From Candidatus Opimibacter skivensis (GTDB taxonomy: Bacteria > Bacteroidota > Bacteroidia > Chitinophagales > Saprospiraceae), in NCBI GenBank assembly GCA_016722045.1, contig JADKGY010000008.1, forward strand, positions 62,001 through 126,000: a DNA stretch of 64,000 nucleotides. Direction: 5' to 3'. Numbering within the stretch: position 1 is the first letter of the stretch; each line of letters begins with the position of its first letter. A program made the position numbers and the translations under genes. Positions 16,685 through 24,091 of the stretch are shown here, piece after piece. The notes beneath the pieces were generated by a model. That model did no database searches, had not been told where the DNA came from, and was given only the letters and a program-made list of their open reading frames with translations.

Positions 16685-18538
16685 TTAGGATTTGATTTTA
16701 TGTATCAAATCCGTCTCGAGCATCTTCTTCTCAATCCCCTTATGTGCCTCAATGATTTCTCCTTTTATATATTTTTCCATCATCAGTCCACCTACAGGAG
16801 TTGCAAATGCTCCTCCCCAACCCGCATTTTCAATATAAACAGCTATTGCAATCTTCGGTTGATTCCTGGGCGCAAAACCAAAAAATACAGAATGGTCTGC
16901 CCCATGAGGATTTTCAGATGTACCTGTTTTTCCACAAACTTCATATTCAGGATTTGAGGCCAATGTTGCAGTACCTGCGCGCACAGCACCCGCCATGCCT
17001 TCGATGACCGGTTCAAAGTATCTGTAATCAATAGACACACGTCGCCGGGGATAAAATTCAGCCTTCGGTTCACCACCAGTAGGTACTCTTGCTTTTAGAA
17101 TATGTGGATCTGTGTACGTTCCTTCATTGGCGATGATAGCAGCAGCATGTGCCATCTGCAATGTCGTCAGCTGTAATTCGCCCTGTCCGATCCCCATCGA
17201 TAATATATAAGACGATCTCCATTTTCCGGATCCATATAGCTCATCAAAATAATCCGGTCCAGGCAGATTGCCGGATTTTTCATTCGGCAAGTCAACGCTT
17301 ATTTTTTTTCCAAATCCAAATTCAGTCAGGTAACTATTAAGCTTTCGCATCCCGATCTCAGGTAGTGTATACCCTGCATCATCAATCACATCTTTATATA
17401 CAGTGAAGAAATACGTATTGCATGAATACTGTATAGCTTGTGATACATTGTGTATCGCAGGATGATTGTGACATCCTCTCCTGAATCCGCCAAGGTTATA
17501 GGATCCGTTACAAAAAACGGTTTTATTCTCATCAAGTACGCCCTCCTGCATAGCCGCAAGTGCAAGGATCGGTTTAAAAATTGAACCCGGTGGATACTGC
17601 GCCATCACCGATCGGTCAAACAGAGGATTGAGTGTATCGCTTTGCAGCTTCGCAAAAACTTCTCCACGCATTCTCGAAATAGACAATTCATTCGGATCAT
17701 AACCCGGCGAACTGATCATGGCTAATATCTCACCAGTGGAGGGTTCAATAGCCACTATACTTCCTCTTTTATTTTGTAATAATTCCTGGCCATATTCCTG
17801 AAGGATATGATCAAGTGAAAGAATAATGTTATCCCCGGATATCGCGAGTGAATCATGCCGCCCATTGTCCAGACTTTCAATTTCACGCCCGAGGTTGTCT
17901 TTGAGAATGTATTGCGCACCTTTTGTTCCGCGCAACAAATTTTCATAGTAACTCTCTACACCGGTCGAACCACAATAATCACCCGGGACATATGTTCCAC
18001 TGGACTGATCTATTTTATTTTGATCCACTTCAGACATGTAGCCAAGTATATGCGCACTATGATTTTCAAAATATCCTCTCGCACTTCTGAGTTCCCCATA
18101 AAATCCTGGAAACAAATGCAGAAATTCCTGTATGTACTGAAACTTGTTAGCCGGAATATGTTCCATAAACGTAAATGGAATTGATTTTGAAAACCGAAGT
18201 GATTTCCAATCCTTTTCAAGACGAGCTCTGTATGTTGATTTATCAATTTCAAGCAATTGACACAAAAGAGCAGTATCGAGATTTTTAGGGATTTGGTTGT
18301 AAATAACTTTCAGATCATACACAGGAATGTTGTGCACCATGAGATGGCCATTTCGATCCAGGATAAGTCCTCTGCTCGGATAAAGCGTGCGCCGGACTAA
18401 TGTCGTTCGCTCAGCCTTCTGTCCATATGTCGGATCGATCAGCTGCAACCACCCTGTCTGCAGAATTAAAATGCCCGCAACAAAAATGATAAACCGCTTG
18501 ATCCAGATGGTCCTGTCCGATTCGCGTTCTTTATTCAT
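16685..18538 (-). CDS. mrdA: Penicillin-binding protein 2 (peptidoglycan transpeptidase)
   Basis: 617 residues. A single N-terminal membrane helix (residues ~12-32) is followed by the PBP dimerisation domain (RRTLYPSRGLILDRNG) and a transpeptidase domain. The active-site triad motifs are complete: SIFK (nucleophile Ser near residue 319), SCN near 372 and KTGTS near 520. It crosslinks lateral-wall peptidoglycan with the RodA/MreBCD elongasome. The start ATG shares one base with the mreD stop, so it is the last gene of the mreB-C-D-mrdA operon. The usual partner rodA is not next in line. Confidence 0.93.
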   Translation of the reverse strand: MNKERESDRTIWIKRFIIFVAGILILQTGWLQLIDPTYGQKAERTTLVRRTLYPSRGLILDRNGHLMVHNIPVYDLKVIYNQIPKNLDTALLCQLLEIDKSTYRARLEKDWKSLRFSKSIPFTFMEHIPANKFQYIQEFLHLFPGFYGELRSARGYFENHSAHILGYMSEVDQNKIDQSSGTYVPGDYCGSTGVESYYENLLRGTKGAQYILKDNLGREIESLDNGRHDSLAISGDNIILSLDHILQEYGQELLQNKRGSIVAIEPSTGEILAMISSPGYDPNELSISRMRGEVFAKLQSDTLNPLFDRSVMAQYPPGSIFKPILALAAMQEGVLDENKTVFCNGSYNLGGFRRGCHNHPAIHNVSQAIQYSCNTYFFTVYKDVIDDAGYTLPEIGMRKLNSYLTEFGFGKKISVDLPNEKSGNLPGPDYFDELYGSGKWRSSYILSMGIGQGELQLTTLQMAHAAAIIANEGTYTDPHILKARVPTGGEPKAEFYPRRRVSIDYRYFEPVIEGMAGAVRAGTATLASNPEYEVCGKTGTSENPHGADHSVFFGFAPRNQPKIAIAVYIENAGWGGAFATPVGGLMMEKYIKGEIIEAHKGIEKKMLETDLIHKIKS

Positions 18539-19062
18539 TATTTACGGGGATTAAAAAGCAGATGATATCCCATTATGGCCATCATGGATAAAAGAAACGT
18601 AAGGACTGTTTTGATCAGTATCTTTCCGATGTAGACAAATGTGAATATCTCAGCTGTAAAATACAGGAATACATGCACGATTAAACAAAGTGCCGTATAG
18701 GCCAGTAGCCAGTTGATCCCCATTGAGTTTCTTGTAGGACTCATAGTGAGTTGGTATCCTCCTCTTGGCTCAATAGAAGCCAGGATAATCCCTCTCGCAT
18801 AAGCCATCGCTGTCAATGCAAATGCATGCACGCCTACTGTATCATAAAACATGTCAATAAACATCCCCAGCAAAAAACCAATAATGATCACATATTGCCG
18901 TGCCATTCGGATAGGCAAAAGAAGTATGATGATCGGATAAATGAAGATGTCAGCATAAACCCACAACCATTGACTGCCTGAGCTGATGCGTTTAAAGATG
19001 AGTACCTGAACAATCAGGAAGAGGATACCCCGGATTATATGTTTTAAGGTCTCCCTGTTCAC
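18538..19062 (-). CDS. mreD: Rod-shape-determining protein MreD
   Basis: 174 residues with about five hydrophobic segments spread along the whole length (for example FLIVQVLIFKRI, IIGFLLGMFIDMFYDTVG, FLLSMMAIMGYHLLF). The GxxxGxxxDxxY-like GFLLGMFIDMFYDT segment and the position between mreC and mrdA support MreD. It is an integral inner-membrane part of the elongasome. The start overlaps the mreC stop by 4 bp. Confidence 0.85.
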   Translation of the reverse strand: MNRETLKHIIRGILFLIVQVLIFKRISSGSQWLWVYADIFIYPIIILLLPIRMARQYVIIIGFLLGMFIDMFYDTVGVHAFALTAMAYARGIILASIEPRGGYQLTMSPTRNSMGINWLLAYTALCLIVHVFLYFTAEIFTFVYIGKILIKTVLTFLLSMMAIMGYHLLFNPRK

Positions 19063-19871
19063 TGGTCGACCGGTTGTGCCTCTTTGTAATCAACCACATA
19101 TACCCGGTCCAGTCGGGAAATATCTTCCTGCAACTTTACCTCAATTGAATAATAATTACTCCCGCCCTCTGTCCAGAACCGATTGACCGTACCGATAAAA
19201 ATCCCTCTCGGATAAATGAATGAATACCCGCTGGTGATGATCGTATCGCCAACCAGGATGTCCGCCTGTCTCGGAATAGCTTCAAGGATCATATAGGCAG
19301 GATTAATTTCTTTCCATACCAATGAACCGAAGAAATTGTTTCTTTTGATTGATGCGCTGATACGGGCAGCGCTGTGTAAAACCGATATAGCAGTAGAGTA
19401 TTGGTCGCCGACTTCATCGACTATTCCCGCTATTCCATGTGGACTGATCACCCCCATTCCATTCCGGATGCCATCGCGTGATCCCCGGTCGATTGTAAAA
19501 TGATTATTGCGTTGATTTATTGAATTATTTATGACGCTTGCACTGATGATCTTGTATGGTTCGAGGATACAGCTATCTATGGGTTTTTCTGCCACTGAAT
19601 AATGCTGGAATGTCCTTTCCATGTTAAAAAGATCTGTCTTGAGTTTAGCATTTTCATGTGCCAGGCTGTCGGCCACTACTTTCAGATGACCGTACTTATA
19701 AGCATTGTCAGCCATTTTATACATCTTTCCGGAAAACACAGAAGACGAATTGAGGAAAATAGCATGTTGGTCTTCATTGTACCGCACGATAAAGAAAAGC
19801 GCGACCATTTCCAGAAGCACAAACAAAAGGAAGGCAGAATACCTGAATATGAACAGGAGTAGGTTATTCAT
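19059..19871 (-). CDS. mreC: Rod-shape-determining protein MreC
   Basis: 270 residues: an N-terminal membrane helix (residues ~5-28), a heptad-like stretch around 55-95 (VADSLAHENAKLKTDLFNME) and then the periplasmic beta domain. The signatures NHFTIDRGSRDGI, GMGVISPHGIAGIV and GDTIITSGYSFIYPRGIFIG are those of MreC family proteins. It links the MreB filament to PBP2 in the periplasm. It is separated from mreB by 44 bp and overlaps mreD by 4 bp. Confidence 0.9.
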   Translation of the reverse strand: MNNLLLFIFRYSAFLLFVLLEMVALFFIVRYNEDQHAIFLNSSSVFSGKMYKMADNAYKYGHLKVVADSLAHENAKLKTDLFNMERTFQHYSVAEKPIDSCILEPYKIISASVINNSINQRNNHFTIDRGSRDGIRNGMGVISPHGIAGIVDEVGDQYSTAISVLHSAARISASIKRNNFFGSLVWKEINPAYMILEAIPRQADILVGDTIITSGYSFIYPRGIFIGTVNRFWTEGGSNYYSIEVKLQEDISRLDRVYVVDYKEAQPVDQ

Positions 19872-19915
19872 GTATCAGGCGAAGATATACTGATGACCAG
19901 ACTTAGTGAACGTAA

Positions 19916-20947
19916 TCAGACACGCTTTCTGTCTATAAGAAAGGAAAAACGGTCAGTATTTTTTAGTGCGATTCCTGTGCCCCTTACAACGGCACGAAGA
20001 GGTTCTTCCGCTACATGCACAGGTAGTTTTGTAATACGTGATATGCGCTTATCCAGCCCGCGTAATAATGCCCCGCCTCCTGTCAGATACAAACCGGTCT
20101 TGTAGATATCAGAGGCAAGTTCCGGAGGTGTGCTCTCCAGCGCCTTTAGAATAGCTTCTTCAACCGTTACAATCGACTCATCGAGCGCCTCGGCTACTTC
20201 TGCATAGCTGATCGTGATCTGCCGCGGAATGCCTGTGATCAAATCACGCCCATTGACAGCAAAATCAGGTGGTGGATTGTCAAGTTGCTTCAGCGCAGAA
20301 CCGACATGTATTTTAATCTGCTCAGCTGTCCGCTCTCCGATCAGTATATTCTGATTGCGCTTCAGGTAATCGACAATATTCTGGGTGAATTCATCTCCTG
20401 CTGTCCGGATACTTTGATCGGTCACGATACCGGATAGCGCTATCACGGCAATTTCTGTAGTCCCGCCGCCGATATCAATGATCATATTTCCTACAGGCTC
20501 CTCTACATCAAGCCCGATACCCAGGGCAGCCGCCATCGGCTCGAAGATGAGGAATGTTTCTTTGGAATCAACGTGATCTGCAGAATCAAAGACAGCTCGT
20601 TTTTCAACCTCTGTTATACCGCTTGGTATGCAAACGACCATCTTAAGGTGGGTAAAGAATCTGCGCTTGGTGCCGATCATATTGATCATGCCCTCAATCA
20701 TATTCTCTGCGGCCTGGAAATCCGCGATCACCCCGTCTTTAAGAGGCCTGATCGTCTTGATATACTGATGCGTTTTTTCGTGCATCTGCATGGCGCGACT
20801 GCCCACAGCGATGGTTTGACCGGTCCTGGTATCAATCGCTATGATAGAAGGTTCATCGATCACTATGACGCCGTCCTGGATAATCAGCGTGTTAGCTGTT
20901 CCCAGATCAATAGCGATCTCCTGTACAAAAAGACTAAATAATTTCAT
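19916..20947 (-). CDS. mreB: Rod-shape-determining protein MreB (bacterial actin)
   Basis: 343 residues, full length. Actin-fold nucleotide motifs: phosphate-1 DLGTANTLI (residue ~14), phosphate-2 MIIDIGGGTTEIAV (~155), GERTAEQIK (~205), and the adenosine motif LTGGGALLRGLD near 290. It polymerises along the membrane and organises lateral-wall synthesis. The first residues (KLFSLFVQE) form the membrane-binding amphipathic N-terminus. It is the first gene of the operon. The ~200 bp upstream up to the M16 gene presumably holds the promoter, but no perfect TAnnTTTG was found. Confidence 0.95.
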   Translation of the reverse strand: MKLFSLFVQEIAIDLGTANTLIIQDGVIVIDEPSIIAIDTRTGQTIAVGSRAMQMHEKTHQYIKTIRPLKDGVIADFQAAENMIEGMINMIGTKRRFFTHLKMVVCIPSGITEVEKRAVFDSADHVDSKETFLIFEPMAAALGIGLDVEEPVGNMIIDIGGGTTEIAVIALSGIVTDQSIRTAGDEFTQNIVDYLKRNQNILIGERTAEQIKIHVGSALKQLDNPPPDFAVNGRDLITGIPRQITISYAEVAEALDESIVTVEEAILKALESTPPELASDIYKTGLYLTGGGALLRGLDKRISRITKLPVHVAEEPLRAVVRGTGIALKNTDRFSFLIDRKRV

Positions 20948-21155
20948 GCGCCTGACTAACTTGACCTAATCAACTCTTCATCCAAAAGGGAGTTGTTTAA
21001 TGTGTTGGAATTCCTTTCATTTTTCCGGATTATTCGCATGGGTCGCCATCCGTTTTTTCTTCAAAGGGGCTACAAAGAAACCGTTTTTTCCAAAATAAAG
21101 GAAATTTACCTGAAATCAGCTTCCTGCGGGCTGTTTCCGGGTTCTAAAGACTTGC

Positions 21156-22430
21156 CTATTTAACCACTACGGTTACACATTTGTCAAGATCAAGATACTC
21201 ATTTGCGAGCTCTCTTAATTTTTCCGGTGAGCAGTTTTGAATTGTTGAAATAAGTGTCTCAAACTGACCGTCCTCAAGGCCCTCAATTTTCATGGTTTTT
21301 ATATAATCAATAGAAGCAAAAGACCCGTCAAGCTGAGTCATGAGATGTCCCATGAGATAATTCCTGGCCATATTGAGTTCTGCCTCCGGAATGAGCTCTG
21401 TCCTAAGTTTGTCGGTTTCTCCTTTGATAGCCAGAATCACCTTTTCAACATTATCCGTTGCAGTCTCCGTACTGATATAAAAACACCCATCCTCTGCAAA
21501 TGAATCCACACTTGAATATATACCGTATGTCATGCCCTGGTTCTCCCGGATTTCGGTCATCAGCCGACTACCGAAATATCCACCCAGTATGGTGTTTAAC
21601 AAAAACAAACCATTGAAGTCCGGATGGCTTTGAGGAAAGAGCTTACGGCCTATCCGGATTGCTGCCTGATGTGCCTGAGGTCCCGGTATTTGAATTAAGC
21701 CTGTTTTGTTCTTTATTTCATGAGCTCCTTGCTTGGCAGTGCCATTTGCATGAGCCGGCGTCCATAGGCCAAGGGTATTTTGAATAATGTCTATTTCAGT
21801 CTGGCCAAAACTTCCTGATATAAAGACCATCCCCCTGTCGGGATGAATATGGTGAGAATGGTGGTTTCGGAGATCGTCGGTAGTAATGGCCAGGTAATCG
21901 TCTGGCCTGGCATTGTGTCCATACGGATGACCCGGACCAAATATGGCCTCAGTGAGATGCCGGTAGGCAATAACTTCATTTTTTTTAAGATCAATCTGCA
22001 GACGTTCTACTTTGTTTTCGGCATAGAGCTTTAATTCATTGGGATCAAAAGCCGGTATCCTTATGACATCTGTGATGACATCCAAAAGTTCGGGCAGGAA
22101 ACGGGTCAGGGTAAACAATCGCACACGGATTGTATCAACCCCTCCCCGGGTTTGAATGGTCGCTCCACGGGATTCTATATGCTCAGCCAGTTCGATAGAT
22201 GTCATTTTCTGTGTACCCTCTGATAGCAGCCCAGCCATAAATTCGGCAATACCGGGCTTGATATCATGACTTCCACCTGATCTGAACACAACCTCAATTC
22301 TCATGACCGGTTCTGATCCGCCACTTATGAAATACACCGGCATACCATTGGCTAACCGTAAAGTTTGATACGTGGGAAGCTTTAATTCTTTTATTGAGTG
22401 GATGATAGGTTGATCTTCTGAAGGTGTCAT
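21156..22430 (-). CDS. M16B-family peptidase-like protein without the zinc motif
   Basis: 424 residues with the M16 (insulinase/pitrilysin-like) fold: FRSGGSHDIKPGIAEFMAGLLSEGT at the N-terminal half and RENQGMTYGIYS in the C-terminal half. The catalytic HxxEH of active M16 proteins is replaced by IAEFM, so it cannot bind zinc in the usual way. The Arg-Tyr pair of the C-terminal motif, used by the non-catalytic partner to hold substrate, is kept. Such inactive subunits normally pair with an active M16 gene next door; none is present here. There is no signal peptide. A -7 box four bases before the ATG suggests a leaderless transcript. Confidence 0.85.
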   Translation of the reverse strand: MTPSEDQPIIHSIKELKLPTYQTLRLANGMPVYFISGGSEPVMRIEVVFRSGGSHDIKPGIAEFMAGLLSEGTQKMTSIELAEHIESRGATIQTRGGVDTIRVRLFTLTRFLPELLDVITDVIRIPAFDPNELKLYAENKVERLQIDLKKNEVIAYRHLTEAIFGPGHPYGHNARPDDYLAITTDDLRNHHSHHIHPDRGMVFISGSFGQTEIDIIQNTLGLWTPAHANGTAKQGAHEIKNKTGLIQIPGPQAHQAAIRIGRKLFPQSHPDFNGLFLLNTILGGYFGSRLMTEIRENQGMTYGIYSSVDSFAEDGCFYISTETATDNVEKVILAIKGETDKLRTELIPEAELNMARNYLMGHLMTQLDGSFASIDYIKTMKIEGLEDGQFETLISTIQNCSPEKLRELANEYLDLDKCVTVVVK

Positions 22431-22434
22431 GGCT

Positions 22435-22442
22435 CAAAAGTA
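22435..22442 (-). promoter_or_regulatory. Bacteroidota -7 element (TACTTTTG) abutting the M16 start
   Basis: The minus strand reads TACTTTTG-AGCC-ATG, a perfect TAnnTTTG four bases before the start codon. A TTG lies 22 bases upstream and may act as the -33 box. Confidence 0.5.
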
Positions 22443-22594
22443 CTAACTAAGAACAGCAAGCATACAATTGCAGGAGCGGGTATATTTTTAGTGTTCCTGC
22501 ATGGGTTGCCGTTTTTATCGTGAGTACTGTTAACTTTACGGCATCCGGGATCCTTCCGGCAGCATCATTTCATACGATTTAACCTTTAGGATAA

Positions 22595-23704
22595 ATGGAA
22601 TTTAAAGTCTCATCAGGTGATTTATTAAAACATCTCAACGTAGTAGCCGGCGCTATACACACAAATCCAATATTGGCGATCACTGAAGATTTCCTGGTTG
22701 ACATCCGCAAAGGTGTCATGACGCTCACCGCCACCAATCTTGAGACAAGCATCTCTACTCGTATGGATGTGGAAAGCAAGGAAGATGGTTCTGTAGCTAT
22801 TCCCGCCAAAATTCTTTTGGAAACACTTAAAGCGTTGCCAAATCAACAGGTATCCTTTGATATCGATCAGGACCAGCGTTCATTGGTATTGACGACTGAA
22901 AACGGAATGTACAAGATGGCTGTCGATCCGCCGGATGATTTTCCGGCACTGCCTTCTTCTGATGATAAAGAAATATTGATTCCGGTCGCGCATCTTCTCG
23001 CAGGGATTAACTATACCATCTTCGCCACAACCTCAGATGAAATGCGTCCCGCCATGACCGGTGTCAATGTGGTCGTGGATTTCAATAAGATAAGTTTTGT
23101 CGCCAGCGATGGTCACAAATTAGTACGCTATCATGCCCTGGGTACTTCGACAGAACAAACCGGCTCATTCGTTGTCCCTAAAAAAGCAATGGCACTGCTG
23201 CGCGGTGCTGCACCTACAGAAGGAAATACATATCTTAAATACAACAAATCACATGTGTTTTTCCGTTTCGATGATACACAGGTGATCTGCAGACTGATCA
23301 ATCAATCCTATCCGGATTTCAACGCTGTCATTCCGGTCAATAATAAAAATGTTCTATACATCAGCCGCACACATCTTCTCGGTGCATTGCGAAGAATAAA
23401 CATTTTTGCAAACCGGACTACAAATCAGGTTTTCTTCCGTCTTGCGGACAATAGCCTTACGATCACGACAAAGGATATGGATTTTTCCAACGAAGCAAGC
23501 GAGCAATTAAGCTGTGAGTTTGAAGGCGATCCAATGGATATCGCATTCAATGCTCGCTTCTTTATTGAATTGCTCAATGCCCTGAGTCAGGAAGATATTC
23601 ACATGACCATGTCCGTACCCAGCAAACCAGTCCTCCTCTATCCCGACGAACAAATCGAACACGAAGAAGTGATGATGCTCATCATGCCGGTGATCATTTA
23701 CTAG
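22595..23704 (+). CDS. dnaN: DNA polymerase III beta subunit (sliding clamp)
   Basis: 369 residues, the normal three-domain clamp: MEFKVSSGDLLKHLNVVAGA, TLTATNLETSISTRM, LPNQQVSF, YPDFNAVIP and the C-terminal YPDEQIEHEEVMMLIMPV strand preceding the clamp tail. The ring tethers DNA polymerase III to the template. It stands alone here, with no dnaA or recF beside it. A TAACTTTA box about 60 bp upstream is a possible -7 element. It is followed directly by a 9-bp tandem repeat. Confidence 0.96.
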   Translation: MEFKVSSGDLLKHLNVVAGAIHTNPILAITEDFLVDIRKGVMTLTATNLETSISTRMDVESKEDGSVAIPAKILLETLKALPNQQVSFDIDQDQRSLVLTTENGMYKMAVDPPDDFPALPSSDDKEILIPVAHLLAGINYTIFATTSDEMRPAMTGVNVVVDFNKISFVASDGHKLVRYHALGTSTEQTGSFVVPKKAMALLRGAAPTEGNTYLKYNKSHVFFRFDDTQVICRLINQSYPDFNAVIPVNNKNVLYISRTHLLGALRRINIFANRTTNQVFFRLADNSLTITTKDMDFSNEASEQLSCEFEGDPMDIAFNARFFIELLNALSQEDIHMTMSVPSKPVLLYPDEQIEHEEVMMLIMPVIIY

Positions 23705-23708
23705 TTGA

Positions 23709-23813
23709 GTGAGAGCGTGAGAGGAGTGAGAGGAGTGAGAGGAGTGAGAGGAGTGAGAGGAGTGAGAGGAGTGAGAGGAGTGAAAGGAGTGAAAGGAGTG
23801 AAAGGAGTGAGAG
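23709..23813. repeat. 9-bp tandem repeat (GTGAGAGGA) minisatellite
   Basis: From about 23717 to 23813 the unit GTGAGAGGA repeats about 10-11 times with no gaps; three consecutive copies near the end read GTGAAAGGA. It begins within 10 bases of the dnaN stop. The reverse strand reads as a Ser-Ser-His repeat, but that is only a consequence of the 9-bp period. Confidence 0.9.
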
Positions 23814-23849
23814 TGTACGTGGGGCGTGAGTGCAGCGAAGAGTCTTAAA

Positions 23850-24010
23850 GCTCCGTAGGAGCGACATCTCTGTAGCACGTAGTGCGAAAGAGGTTTTTAA
23901 GCTCCGTAGGAGCGGTATCTTTTCCGTACGAAAATCTAAGATTAATGCCCCATAGGGGCTATAGGTTGGTAACTTCCGAAACAAAAAAATCCTCCATGCC
24001 CCAGAGGGGC
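23850..24010. repeat. Cluster of four REP-like palindromes
   Basis: Two copies of GCTCCGTAGGAGC (23850-23862 and 23901-23913, both in an AAGCTCCGTAGGAGCGRYATCT context) are followed by GCCCCATAGGGGC (23947-23959) and GCCCCAGAGGGGC (23998-24010). Each is a perfect or near-perfect hairpin with a 3-base loop. Such elements are the substrate type of REP-associated tyrosine transposases in other bacteria; no such transposase is in this window. Confidence 0.8.
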
Positions 24011-24091
24011 AAAACTCGTCCTCGTAATACTCTTAATCTTAGCAGTAATCTTTGTGAAGAAACAGCATTCTCGCCATTCACTATTCATTAC

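Noticed and set aside
23507..23984. Minus-strand frames encoding a Ser-Ser-His / Leu-Leu-Ser repeat protein
   Set aside because: They are read through the 9-bp minisatellite and antisense to dnaN; the repeat period alone explains them.
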